A stretch of DNA of 64,000 bases from Amycolatopsis pretoriensis (lineage in GTDB: Bacteria; Actinomycetota; Actinomycetes; Mycobacteriales; Pseudonocardiaceae), in assembly GCF_900107925.1 (NCBI RefSeq), contig NZ_FNUJ01000004.1, forward strand, positions 186,001-250,000. Reading direction: 5' to 3'. Under the pieces are notes generated by a model that searched no databases, was not told the origin of the DNA, and was given only the letters and a program-made list of their open reading frames with translations. Of the stretch, positions 7,650-16,602 are shown one piece after another. Each line of letters begins with the position of its first letter. The first letter of the stretch is position 1. Position numbers and translations under genes: made by a program.

Positions 7650-8843
7650 ATGGATGAGCCCGAGCTGTTCCGTGAAGGTGGGTTTCGGCTGGCTCAGCGG
7701 CTGTTCATCGATGGGGACATCCGGGGTGACGAGCGGCAGGTCGCGCGCATCCGGGAGTTCGCTCAGGTTCAGGACCAGCGGGCTGATGACGTTGTCGCCT
7801 GGATGGCGCGGCAGCCCAAAGGCGTGGGGCGGAGGCTCTTCGAAGAGGCGCTGAAGACCGGCGCCACCGGCGAAGGGCCGCTCAAGGACTTCTTCGACGA
7901 CGTCGATGCCAAGCCCTACTGGGTCGACGACGAGCGGCTCGAGCGCGGTGCCAAAGCCATCACGCGGGCCGGGTTGCTCGGGCTCTTCCCGCTGGGGGAC
8001 ATGTCGCTGATGGGCGGCTACCTCGCGTCGCGGGCCACGAAAGCCCTGGTCGGGACCGGGGAGATCGAATACCAGGCCACGCGGCGGCTCGTCGAGACCG
8101 CCACCTGGTGGATCGACGTCACCACCCCCGGCGCCCTCAAGCACGGTGGAAAGGGCTACGCCTCCGCCCTGCGGATCCGGCTCGTGCACGCCCACGTGCG
8201 CGCCGCCATGAATCGGCGGGACGACTGGGACTACGCCGCCTGGGATCGGCCCGTCAACCAGGTTCAGACCGCCGGGACCCTCCTCCTCTTTTCGCTCGTC
8301 TACGTCTTCGGTACTCAGTTGCTCGGCCTGCGCTACTCCGCGCGCGAACGCGGCGACATCCTGCACCTCTGGCGGTACATCGGCTGGCTCATGGGTGTCG
8401 ACGACGAGTTGCTCCCCACCTCCGAAGAAGACGCCTGGCGCCTGCTCTGGCTGCTCGCCGCCACCGAATTCATCCCGGACGACGACTCGAAGCGGCTCGC
8501 GAAGGCGCTGATCGAGGCCAACGCCGCCGTCGGTGAGGGGCGCGGCGCTGTCGGGAAGGTGCTTTCGCACGTCTCCGTTGCCGTGCACTCGTCGATCAGC
8601 CGGCTCGTGCTCGGGAAGACCAACGCCGACTTCCTCGGGTTGCCGAACGATCCCGTCGCGCAGGCCGCGATCGTCGCCGTCGCCGGGGTCAACTTCGCCG
8701 CCGAGACCGTGCGGCGGCTCATCCCCGGGGCCACCGCGCTGCAGGAGCGGATCGGTGAGGCCGGGCGGCGCGGGTACGTGAAGCGGCTCGAGAAGATCTT
8801 CGCGCCCGATACCTCCTACGCGCAGCACATGCGGGTCGCCTGA
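7650..8843 (+). CDS. Oxygenase MpaB family protein (DUF2236)
   Basis: A 397-residue helical protein of the DUF2236/MpaB family, related to the fungal oxygenase MpaB and to bacterial latex-clearing Lcp enzymes. Members bind a b-type haem through conserved histidines and arginines. Family features seen are FNEGxx-like lead helices, PKGVGRRLFEEALKTG, VHAHVRAAMNRRDDWD, YSARERGDILHLWRYIGWLMGVDDELLPTS and the C-terminal PGATALQERIG. The substrate is unknown; oxidative chain cleavage or a desaturase-like role are possible. The ATG at 7650 has a GGAGG site 8 bases upstream. It stands alone, followed by dcd after 47 bases. Confidence 0.85.
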   Translation: MDEPELFREGGFRLAQRLFIDGDIRGDERQVARIREFAQVQDQRADDVVAWMARQPKGVGRRLFEEALKTGATGEGPLKDFFDDVDAKPYWVDDERLERGAKAITRAGLLGLFPLGDMSLMGGYLASRATKALVGTGEIEYQATRRLVETATWWIDVTTPGALKHGGKGYASALRIRLVHAHVRAAMNRRDDWDYAAWDRPVNQVQTAGTLLLFSLVYVFGTQLLGLRYSARERGDILHLWRYIGWLMGVDDELLPTSEEDAWRLLWLLAATEFIPDDDSKRLAKALIEANAAVGEGRGAVGKVLSHVSVAVHSSISRLVLGKTNADFLGLPNDPVAQAAIVAVAGVNFAAETVRRLIPGATALQERIGEAGRRGYVKRLEKIFAPDTSYAQHMRVA

Positions 8844-8890
8844 ACCAGGCGTTCTCAGGTGTTGCGTTAACACCGGATAGGCTGCCGGGC

Positions 8891-9472
8891 GTGCTGCTCA
8901 GTGACCGTGACCTCCGCAAAGAGCTCGACGCCGGCCGGCTCGGCATCGACCCCTTCGATGCCGGCATGGTCCAGCCGTCGAGCATCGACGTCCGGCTCGA
9001 CCGGTTCTTCCGGGTCTTCGACAACAGCAAGTACACCCACATCGACCCGCAGCTGCAGCAGGACGAGCTGACCTCGCTCGTCGAGAAGGAGGGCGACGAG
9101 CCCTTCGTGCTGCACCCGGGCGAGTTCGTCCTCGGCTCGACGTTCGAGCTCGTCACCCTGGCCGACGACCTCGCCGGCCGCCTCGAGGGCAAGTCGTCGC
9201 TCGGGCGCCTCGGGCTGCTCACGCACTCGACCGCCGGCTTCATCGACCCGGGCTTCTCCGGGCACATCACCCTGGAACTGTCGAACGTCGCCAACCTGCC
9301 GATCACGCTCTGGCCCGGCATGAAGATCGGCCAGCTCTGCATCTTCCGGCTCTCCAGCTCGGCCGAGTTCCCGTACGGCTCGAGCGAGGCCGGGTCCCGC
9401 TACCAGGGGCAGCGCGGCCCGACCCCGAGCCGGGCGTACAAGAACTTCCACCGCGTCGACACCTGGCGCTAA
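8891..9472 (+). CDS. dcd: dCTP deaminase
   Basis: A 193-residue trimeric enzyme of pyrimidine metabolism that deaminates dCTP to dUTP; actinobacterial members may be bifunctional and give dUMP. Family motifs are all present: MLLSDRDLRKEL, QPSSIDVRLD, RLEGKSSLGRLGL (nucleotide binding, catalytic RSS-like SS) and HSTAGFIDPGFSGHITLEL, with the catalytic glutamate near the end of the last. The GTG start lies 7 bases after a TAGGCT -10 box (8878-8883), so a leaderless mRNA is likely. The stop overlaps that of the convergent monooxygenase by 4 bases. Confidence 0.97.
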   Translation: MLLSDRDLRKELDAGRLGIDPFDAGMVQPSSIDVRLDRFFRVFDNSKYTHIDPQLQQDELTSLVEKEGDEPFVLHPGEFVLGSTFELVTLADDLAGRLEGKSSLGRLGLLTHSTAGFIDPGFSGHITLELSNVANLPITLWPGMKIGQLCIFRLSSSAEFPYGSSEAGSRYQGQRGPTPSRAYKNFHRVDTWR

Positions 9473-10665
9473 ACCGCCGCGATCTTCTCGTCCCAGTCGA
9501 TGTGGTGGCTCCACATGAACTCGTTCGGGTCCTCGTCGAACGGCTTCGAGAACACCCGCTTGATGAAGAAGTCGCGGACGACGCGTCCGACCGGGCCGAT
9601 CACCTTTTGCTCGCCGTTGCGCTTCCCGGCCGCGACCACGGCCTCGACGCGCTCGCGGCGGAGGCCCTCGTAGGTGGCGAGCGCGCGCTCGACGTCCGGT
9701 ACGTCGCGCAGGCATTTGCCCAGCGTGACGGCGTCTTCGATGGCCATCGACGCGCCTTGGCCCGCCGCCGGTGACGTCGCGTGCGCCGCGTCGCCGATGA
9801 TCACCATGCGGCCGCGGTGCCAGACCGGGACCGACGGGAAGTCGAACGTCGGCCACGCCGGGTAGACCTCGCGGGTCGCGCGGATGATCTCCGTCGCCGG
9901 CGTCCGGTCGGGGGCGACCAGGTGCAGCAGTTCGGCGCGCAGCTTCTCGCCGGCCAGGGTCGCCAGCTCGGACGCGGTCGGCTCGGACTTGCGCGCGGGG
10001 TTCGCGAACCACCAGACGCGGCCGTCCGGGCTGACGACGCGGCAGAAGAACACCCGCTTGCCGAACACCATGTTCAGCACGCCGGGTTCGTCCGGCAGGG
10101 ACAGGCCTTCGGCGAACCCGCCGGTGTTGAGCAGCGGCACGTACCGCGGCGCCGGCGCGTCCGGGTCGATGATCGTGCGGACGCGTGAACGGAGTCCGTC
10201 GGCGCCGATCAGCAGGTCGCCGGTTTCGTGCGAGCCGTCCGCGAACTCGGCTCTGACCTGGCCGGACGTCTGGCTCGCGCCGATCAGGCGCTTGCCGTAC
10301 TCGGCGTGGATTCCGCGCCGGGCGGCCTCGTCGCGCAGGGCGACGTAGAGGTCGGAGCGCAGGACGGTCTGGCTCACCGTGCCGTCCGGCAGCGTGCCGC
10401 CCAGGGGGAACTCGGCCAGCCGGGTGCCGTTGCCGAGCGCGATCGACATCCGGGGCGAGTCGAAACCCGTGCTCTTGACGACGTCCCTGAGCCCCAGCGG
10501 GAGCAGCGCGTCGAGGCCGTTCACCGCCAGCGTGAGGAACGCGCCGACGCCCTCGGCGCTCCGGTCGTACGCCTCGAACAACACCGGTTCGTGCCCGGCT
10601 TCGTGCAGGGCGATGGCCGTGATCGTGCCCGCGATGCCGCCCCCGATGATCAGCGCCTTGGTCAT
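9469..10665 (-). CDS. FAD-dependent monooxygenase
   Basis: A 398-residue class A flavoprotein hydroxylase. The N-terminal Rossmann motif ALIIGGGIAGTITAIALHEAGHEPVLFE binds FAD, split below into GGGIAG and a terminal acidic residue. DLLIGADGLRSRVR is the DG motif that contacts NADPH and FAD, and VIIGDAAHATSPAAGQGASMAIEDA is the GD motif near residue 290. Such enzymes hydroxylate aromatic or polyketide-like substrates; this one's is unknown. The gene diverges from a MarR regulator, with an inverted repeat between them, which suggests direct control by that regulator. Confidence 0.92.
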   Translation of the reverse strand: MTKALIIGGGIAGTITAIALHEAGHEPVLFEAYDRSAEGVGAFLTLAVNGLDALLPLGLRDVVKSTGFDSPRMSIALGNGTRLAEFPLGGTLPDGTVSQTVLRSDLYVALRDEAARRGIHAEYGKRLIGASQTSGQVRAEFADGSHETGDLLIGADGLRSRVRTIIDPDAPAPRYVPLLNTGGFAEGLSLPDEPGVLNMVFGKRVFFCRVVSPDGRVWWFANPARKSEPTASELATLAGEKLRAELLHLVAPDRTPATEIIRATREVYPAWPTFDFPSVPVWHRGRMVIIGDAAHATSPAAGQGASMAIEDAVTLGKCLRDVPDVERALATYEGLRRERVEAVVAAGKRNGEQKVIGPVGRVVRDFFIKRVFSKPFDEDPNEFMWSHHIDWDEKIAAV

Positions 10666-10694
10666 CTCGTTCGTCCCCTCGAATCTCTTAGAAA

Positions 10695-10716
10695 CTAATT
10701 CGTTCTGTCGAACTAA
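10695..10716. promoter_or_regulatory. Candidate MarR operator
   Basis: CTAATTCG-ttctgt-CGAACTAA is an imperfect inverted repeat (6 of 8 positions pair) in the 73-base divergent space between the monooxygenase and marR genes. It is AT-rich against its surroundings and lies just upstream of the TAGGCT -10 box of marR (10725-10730). Confidence 0.5.
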
Positions 10717-10738
10717 AGAGTGGGCTAGGCTGGCGGCT

Positions 10739-11209
10739 GTGTCAAGCGAGCGAGCTCAGCTGGTCGAAGAAGTCCTGTTCAGGTCGCGGGAGCTGTCGAC
10801 CGAGACGGTCATGTTCCACACCGCGATCGCCGAGACGCGCGGACTCTCGGCGGTCGACGCCAAGGTCCTGGACTACCTCGCGCGGTTCGGGCCGCAGACG
10901 CCGAAGGACCTGGCCCGGCTGTCCGGCCTGGCGCCGGCGTCGGTGACGGCGATGATCGACCGGCTGGAGCGCAAGGGCATCGTCGGGCGACGTCCGCACC
11001 CGGACGATCGCCGCCGCGTCTTCATCGAGCTGGACGAGCAGGCCATCGCGAGCGGCGTGCACCTGTGGGACAACCTGGTCAAGCGCATGTACGAGCTGTG
11101 CGACCGCTACACCGACGACGAGCTCCGCACGGTGATCGGGTTCGTCGAGGCGGCCACGGAGATCACCCACGAGTCGACGGCGAAGCTGACCGGCGCCACG
11201 GACGGGTGA
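10739..11209 (+). CDS. MarR family transcriptional regulator
   Basis: A 156-residue winged-helix repressor. The recognition region reads FGPQTPKDLARLSGLAPASVTAMIDRLERKGIVGRRPHPDDRRR at about residues 50-95, ending in the DxRxR wing. MarR proteins release DNA on binding phenolic or oxidised ligands. The GTG at 10739 is chosen because a TAGGCT box ends 8 bases before it (leaderless) and there is no good ribosome site. It is divergent from the flavin monooxygenase and probably autoregulated. Confidence 0.9.
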   Translation: MSSERAQLVEEVLFRSRELSTETVMFHTAIAETRGLSAVDAKVLDYLARFGPQTPKDLARLSGLAPASVTAMIDRLERKGIVGRRPHPDDRRRVFIELDEQAIASGVHLWDNLVKRMYELCDRYTDDELRTVIGFVEAATEITHESTAKLTGATDG

Positions 11210-11280
11210 GAATCGGCCCGTAAACCGCTCTTTCGTGCCAGGCTCCGAAAGGTCGTCCCGGCCCCCGGAGGTAGCGAGGA

Positions 11281-14200
11281 ATGCGGTTGCCGAATAGGCC
11301 GCTTCGCTTGGTTCTCGTTCTGGCAATGATCATTTCGGTCTCGGCGTTGACGCCGTCGGCCGGCGCGGCGGTCGCTCCACCGTTCGCCGTGGGCTACGAC
11401 GGCGTCGTCTACGGCGACTTCCTGTACGCGGGCAACGGCGTCTTGCGCTGTCCGCTCGCCGCCGACCACGCGCCCACCTCCGGCGCGGTCAACACGCCCA
11501 CGGCCTGCGCGAACACCGCGGACCGCAAGGACACCCTGGTCAACGACGACTTCTTCATGCAGTGGGCGGACGTCGACCCCGACCCGGGCACGTTCGACTC
11601 GGCGAGCGCGTCCGTCCGCGTCCCGCCCGGCGCCCGGATCGTCTTCGCCCGGCTCAACTGGGCGGGCAACACGACCGGCACGACGTGCGGCTCCCGCGAG
11701 GGCGCCCCGGCGATTCCGCCACCCGGGAACCCCGCCACGCAGGACGTCCGGCTTTCGGTGGGCAGCGCGAAGCCCGTCGACGTCGCGCCGGCCGCGTTCG
11801 CCGAAGACGGCCCGTACTACTCCGCGCACGCCGACGTGACCAGCCGGTTCGCGGGCGCGCCGACCGGCACCCCGCTCGACGTGACCGTCGGCAACGTCTG
11901 GGCCCCCAAGGGCTTCGACTGCGTCGGCGGCTGGTCGATGGCCCTGGTCTACGCGTACCCGGAACGCAACCCGGACTTCGCGCCCGACAAGCGCAAGGTC
12001 GTCGTCGACGACGGGCACGTCCGCCAAAGCGTCGGCGACCCCACCGAAACGACGATCACCGGCTTCCGCGCGGCGGCCGCCGACGCGCACATCGGCGTCA
12101 CCGCCTACGACGGCGACTGGGGTGGCTCCGGCGACCAGTTCCTCGTCGACGGCACCCCGGCCGCCGAGCCCGCGACCGGCGGGACGTCGAACTTCTTCAT
12201 CTCCAACGCGGACAGCGCCGCCGCGCCGGGTGTGAAGAACAACTTCAGCGTGGACGCCAAGTCGTTCGACGTCGACACCATCCCCGCCGGCGCGACGAGC
12301 GCGAAGCTCGGCTTCGTCACCAGCGGCGACACCTACCTCGCGCAGAACCTGGCGTTTTCCGTGCCGGTGCCCGAACTCCACGTCGCCGTGCGCCCGGCCC
12401 GGCCGAAGGCGCACGCCGGCGAGCCGGTGACGTTCGCCGTCGCCGTGACGAACCCGGGCAGCGTCCCGGCGACCGGCGTGCAGGCTGCCGACGAGGTGAT
12501 TCCCGCCTGCGCCAAGGCGCTCGGCACGCTCGCCCCGCACCAGACCGTCACCTACGACTGCACCGGCCCGTCCCCGGCCGACGACTTCACGAACACCGTG
12601 AAGGCGACGGGCACGAGCGCCCTCGGCGACGCGCTCGACGGCGCTGCAAGCGCGGCCGTCGACGTCGTGCACCCGGCTTTGGGCATGACGAAGACAGCCG
12701 ACAAGCCCGCCTACCGCGCCGGCGACACCGCGACCTTCACGATCAAGGTCACGAACACCGGCGACACCGGGCTTTCCGGCCTGCGGGTCAGCGACCCGAA
12801 GGCGCCGGCGTGCGCGCTCGCCGGTGCCCTCGCACCCGGCGAGAGCCGCACGACGACGTGCACGGCCCAGGCCCCGATCGCCGACGGCGTCAACACCGCG
12901 ACGGCGACCGCCACCGACGGCGTCGGCGTCGGCAAGGACGACCTCGGCAAGCAGGTCACGGCCACCGCGGACGCACCCGCGCCGACGATCGCGCCCGCGG
13001 TCGAGGTCACCAAGACCGCGGACCCGTCGGTGATCCACGCGGGCGACGCCGTCACGTTCACCGTCGCGGTCAAGAACACCGGCGACAGCCCGCTCGCGCC
13101 GGTGCGGGTCACCGACGACACGACGGCGTCGTGCTCGCGCACGTTCGACGGCCTAGCCCCGGGCGCGACGCAGACGTCGACGTGCACGGCGAACCCGTCC
13201 ACGACGCAGACGTCGCAGGTCACCGCGACCGGCACCGATCTCTCGGGGCAGCCGGTGACCGCCACCGCGGCGGCGACCGTCACGGTGATCACGCCAGCCC
13301 TGACGCTCACGAAGGACGCGTCACCGCGTGTCGTGCGCGCCGGCGACCCGGTCACGTTCACGATCACCGTCGCCAACGCCGGCGACGCGCCGCTGACCGA
13401 CGTCGCCGTCACCGACGACCGCACCCCGGCGTGCGTCAAGGCGATCGGCGCGCTGCCGCCGCAGGGCAGTCAGACGTACACCTGCACGGCGCCGGCGCCA
13501 GCCGACGACTTCACCGCCACGGCGGCCGCGTCGGGGAGGGACCAGCTCGGCCGCACGGTGAAGGTGACCGACGACGCCGCGGTCGACGTGATCCACCCGG
13601 CGGTGACACTCGCCGCGCAGGCTTCGCCCGCGGCTGTCCGCGAAGGCGACCCGGTGACGTGGACGATCACCGCGTCGAACACCGGAGACGTGCCGCTGAC
13701 CGGTGTGACGGTCACGGACGACCAGGTCACAGAGTGCGCGAAGCCGCTCGGAACGCTGCCGCCGCAGGGCAAGCAGACGTACACGTGCACGACGCGCGCG
13801 GGCGCTACCGGCTTCACGAACAAGCCGACGGTGACGGGTCTCGACCCGACCGCCCGTCCGGTGACGGCGAGCGCCGAAGCCGCGTTCGTGGTGCAGCACC
13901 CGGCCGTGGCGATCACCGCGCAGCTGACGAGCGGCCCGTTCCGCGAAGGCGACGCGGTCCCGCTGCGCATCACGGTGCGCAACACGGGCGACGTACCCCT
14001 GACCGGCCTGCGAGTCACGGACTCGTCGACACCGGCCGTCCAGGGAGCCACACGAGCCACCGGACCGCAAGCACGGGCCACCGGGTGCGCCCAAGTCCTC
14101 GACGGCGCCCTCGATCCGGGCGCCACCAAGACCTTCGCCTGCACCCTCACCGCCCCGGCCGACGACGTCACCGCCAAGATCCAGGTCACCGCCACCGCAC

Positions 14201-15753
14201 CGGTCGGCCCGCCGGTCACGGCGGAAAGCACCGCCACGGTCGACGTGATCCACCCGGCCGTCGCGATCACCCGGTCCGCCGACCCGAAGACCGTGCGCCC
14301 CGGCGACACCGTCACGTCGGCGATCACCGTCACCAACACCGGCGACAGCGTGCTGCACGACGTCTCCGTGGCCGATCCCGGCGCACCGGCATGCGCCAAA
14401 TCCCTGGGTTCACTCGAACCGCGAGCCACGCAGAACTACAGCTGCACGCAAACCGCCGGCGAAGCCGACTTCACCGCCGTCGCGAAAGTCACCGGTACCG
14501 ACGCCACGAACCGTCCCGTGACCGCCACCGCCGGGCAACCGGTCCATGTCATCCACCCGGCGATCACCATCACGAACGACGCGACGCCCGCTCAGGTCCG
14601 GCAAGGCGACACCGTCACGTTCACCCTCGTCGTCACGAACACCGGCGACGTCCCCCTGACCGAGGTGTCCATTGCGGACAGTCGCACTCCGGCGTGCGCT
14701 CAGACCATCGGCACCCTCCCTCCCGGCGCTTCCCAGCACCACTCCTGCACGGTAAACGCCGGCACCGACAGTTTCGTGAGCTCCGCCACGGCAAAAGGCA
14801 CCGATCCGACGAACCGCCAGGTCAGCGCGACCGACGACGCGGCCTACAGCGTCATCCACCCCGGGCTGGCCATCACGCAGGAGATCCACGGCGGCCCCTT
14901 CCACCAGGGCGACGCGATCACGGTCACGATCATCGTCGAGAACACCGGCGACGTCCCGCTGACCGAGGTCAAGGCCGAGCCGTGCGCGAAGGCCTTCGAC
15001 CGCCTCGAAGCCAAGCAGGAGCAGAAGTACGACTGCACCACGACCGCACCGCGGGACGACGTCGTGAGCACCGCGAAGGCCACGGCCGCCGCCCCGATCG
15101 GCCCGCCCGTCCGAGCCGAGGACAGCGACGAGATCGACGTCATCCACCCGGCTGTGAAGATCACTGAAGAACCGAAGCCCGGCACGGTTCGCGTCGGCGA
15201 CAGCGTCACCTTCACGATCACTGTCACGAACACCGGTGACGTCCCGCTGACCAGCGTCTCCGTCCTCGGCAAAGAGCCGTGCGCGAAGAAGATCGGCACT
15301 TTGGCGGCCGCGGAAAAACGGATCTACACCTGCACCCGGAAAGCGCCGGACGACGACTTCACGGAAACCGCCGAAGTAACTGGAATGGACCCGGTCAATC
15401 GCTCCGTGCAATCGACGGCGGAAGCAAAAGTCGACGTCGTCCACCCCGAGATCGCGTTGATGATGGACGCGACGCCGTACGAAGTCCGCGAAGGCGCGAC
15501 GGTCACGTTCTCGATCCTGGTCAAGAACACCGGCGACGTGCCGCTGATCGCCGTGTCCGTCGTGGACGACCACACGCAGGCGTGCGCGCATACCGCAGAG
15601 AACCTGGCGGCGGACGCCGAAATCACCTTCACCTGCACGACGATCGCGGGGAAACAGGGCTTCACGAGCAGGGCGACGGTCACCGGCCAAGACCCGACGG
15701 GGCGGCCCGTCCAAGCGTCCGGCGACGCCACCTTCGTCGTGCGAAGCGGCTGA
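11281..15753 (+). CDS. Giant secreted protein with 11 tandem DUF11-like Ig repeats
   Basis: A 1490-residue protein with a signal peptide (LVLVLAMIISVSALTPSAGAA, cut near residue 29). An N-terminal domain of about 330 residues (FAVGYDGVVYGDFLYAGNG, DDFFMQWADVDPDPGTFDSA) is followed from about residue 361 to the end by 11 repeats of about 101 residues. Each runs HPAV-x-IT, GD-VTFTI-V-NTGDVPL, then a Cys pair about 20 residues apart (PAC...YTCT). Such repeats are extracellular Ig-like domains of envelope or exported proteins. There is no sortase motif or C-terminal membrane helix, so the protein is probably released. Start is supported by a GGAGG site. Ligand and role are unknown. Confidence 0.9.
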   Translation: MRLPNRPLRLVLVLAMIISVSALTPSAGAAVAPPFAVGYDGVVYGDFLYAGNGVLRCPLAADHAPTSGAVNTPTACANTADRKDTLVNDDFFMQWADVDPDPGTFDSASASVRVPPGARIVFARLNWAGNTTGTTCGSREGAPAIPPPGNPATQDVRLSVGSAKPVDVAPAAFAEDGPYYSAHADVTSRFAGAPTGTPLDVTVGNVWAPKGFDCVGGWSMALVYAYPERNPDFAPDKRKVVVDDGHVRQSVGDPTETTITGFRAAAADAHIGVTAYDGDWGGSGDQFLVDGTPAAEPATGGTSNFFISNADSAAAPGVKNNFSVDAKSFDVDTIPAGATSAKLGFVTSGDTYLAQNLAFSVPVPELHVAVRPARPKAHAGEPVTFAVAVTNPGSVPATGVQAADEVIPACAKALGTLAPHQTVTYDCTGPSPADDFTNTVKATGTSALGDALDGAASAAVDVVHPALGMTKTADKPAYRAGDTATFTIKVTNTGDTGLSGLRVSDPKAPACALAGALAPGESRTTTCTAQAPIADGVNTATATATDGVGVGKDDLGKQVTATADAPAPTIAPAVEVTKTADPSVIHAGDAVTFTVAVKNTGDSPLAPVRVTDDTTASCSRTFDGLAPGATQTSTCTANPSTTQTSQVTATGTDLSGQPVTATAAATVTVITPALTLTKDASPRVVRAGDPVTFTITVANAGDAPLTDVAVTDDRTPACVKAIGALPPQGSQTYTCTAPAPADDFTATAAASGRDQLGRTVKVTDDAAVDVIHPAVTLAAQASPAAVREGDPVTWTITASNTGDVPLTGVTVTDDQVTECAKPLGTLPPQGKQTYTCTTRAGATGFTNKPTVTGLDPTARPVTASAEAAFVVQHPAVAITAQLTSGPFREGDAVPLRITVRNTGDVPLTGLRVTDSSTPAVQGATRATGPQARATGCAQVLDGALDPGATKTFACTLTAPADDVTAKIQVTATAPVGPPVTAESTATVDVIHPAVAITRSADPKTVRPGDTVTSAITVTNTGDSVLHDVSVADPGAPACAKSLGSLEPRATQNYSCTQTAGEADFTAVAKVTGTDATNRPVTATAGQPVHVIHPAITITNDATPAQVRQGDTVTFTLVVTNTGDVPLTEVSIADSRTPACAQTIGTLPPGASQHHSCTVNAGTDSFVSSATAKGTDPTNRQVSATDDAAYSVIHPGLAITQEIHGGPFHQGDAITVTIIVENTGDVPLTEVKAEPCAKAFDRLEAKQEQKYDCTTTAPRDDVVSTAKATAAAPIGPPVRAEDSDEIDVIHPAVKITEEPKPGTVRVGDSVTFTITVTNTGDVPLTSVSVLGKEPCAKKIGTLAAAEKRIYTCTRKAPDDDFTETAEVTGMDPVNRSVQSTAEAKVDVVHPEIALMMDATPYEVREGATVTFSILVKNTGDVPLIAVSVVDDHTQACAHTAENLAADAEITFTCTTIAGKQGFTSRATVTGQDPTGRPVQASGDATFVVRSG
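12361..15750 (+). repeat. Tandem coding repeats, about 303 bp each (11 units)
   Basis: Unit starts are near 12361, 12670, 12991, 13291, 13594, 13897, 14251, 14554, 14857, 15145 and 15442. Several consecutive spacings are exactly 303 bp (101 codons). Units are diverged at DNA level but share the protein core NTGDVPLT and a two-cysteine pattern. Confidence 0.85.
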
Positions 15754-15863
15754 ACGGAGTAACGCGGCAGCGTCCGATTGCCGCGAAATTCGTGTCGGTC
15801 GTCGAATGCCTCAACCGGGGAATGTGATCAACGCGTTCGTAGGGTTCTCGCTGTAATCGTTCC

Positions 15864-16598
15864 GTGATACGTTCTCGCGCCGTGTCCCCCCTTGGTGAAC
15901 GTGCTCGCGTGGTGATGGTGTCACTCAGTGTGCTGCTCGGCGTTTTTTCCGCCGCGGCAGGCACCTGGATGGCTACCGCCGAAGGAAACACCGCCGAGCT
16001 CGGCGCCGCGGCGCTGGTGCTCCCCGACGCGCCGGGCGGCTCCGGCGGCGGCAGCGGCACCGACCTCGCGGGCGGAAAGGCCCCGGCCCCGAAGCAGGCG
16101 ACGACCGAGGCGCCCGCGCCGACGACGGCGTCCAGCGAGGCGCCGGCTCCGACCGAGACCACGACGGCGCCGCCGACCACGTCCGAAGCGGCCCCGCCGC
16201 CGACCACCAAGGCCGCCGCCCGCGTCGCGCAGTCGACCACCGCACAGGTCATTTCCCTGGTCAACGACGAGCGCGCGCAGGCGGGCTGCAAGCCGCTGAC
16301 CGAGGAATCGCACCTCACCACGGCCGCGCAGGACTACAGCGACGACATGTCGGCCCGGAACTTCTTCGCCCACACCAACCCCGAGGGCGTGACGTTCGAC
16401 CAGCGCATCAAGACCGCCGGCTACTCGAAGCCGGGCGCGGAGAACATCGCGAAGGGGCAGACGTCCGCGGCGCAGGTCATGGACGCGTGGATGAACTCCG
16501 AGGGCCACCGCGCGAACATCCTGAACTGCTCGCTCGGCAAGATCGGGGTCGGGTTCACCAAGGCGGGCAACTACTGGGTCCAGGACTTCGGCTACTGA
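15864..16598 (+). CDS. Secreted CAP (SCP/PR-1) domain protein
   Basis: A 244-residue exported protein. A signal peptide or anchor (VVMVSLSVLLGVFSAAAGTWMA) is followed by an Ala/Pro/Thr-rich linker (about residues 45-120) and a CAP domain. The domain carries LVNDERAQAGCKPLTEESHLTTAAQDYS, FFAHTNPEGVTFDQRI, GAENIAKGQTSAAQVMDAWMNSEGHRANIL and a WVQDFGY end. Two cysteines may form the usual disulfide. The fold can bind sterols or lipids, but the role in actinobacteria is open. The start could be GTG 15864 or GTG 15882; there is no clear ribosome site for either. Confidence 0.87.
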   Translation: MIRSRAVSPLGERARVVMVSLSVLLGVFSAAAGTWMATAEGNTAELGAAALVLPDAPGGSGGGSGTDLAGGKAPAPKQATTEAPAPTTASSEAPAPTETTTAPPTTSEAAPPPTTKAAARVAQSTTAQVISLVNDERAQAGCKPLTEESHLTTAAQDYSDDMSARNFFAHTNPEGVTFDQRIKTAGYSKPGAENIAKGQTSAAQVMDAWMNSEGHRANILNCSLGKIGVGFTKAGNYWVQDFGY

Positions 16599-16602
16599 GC
16601 GG

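Noticed and set aside
12361..15750. Regular repeats that might be a CRISPR or DNA satellite
   Set aside because: Period of about 303 bp, diverged DNA and an open reading frame throughout show that these are protein-domain repeats.
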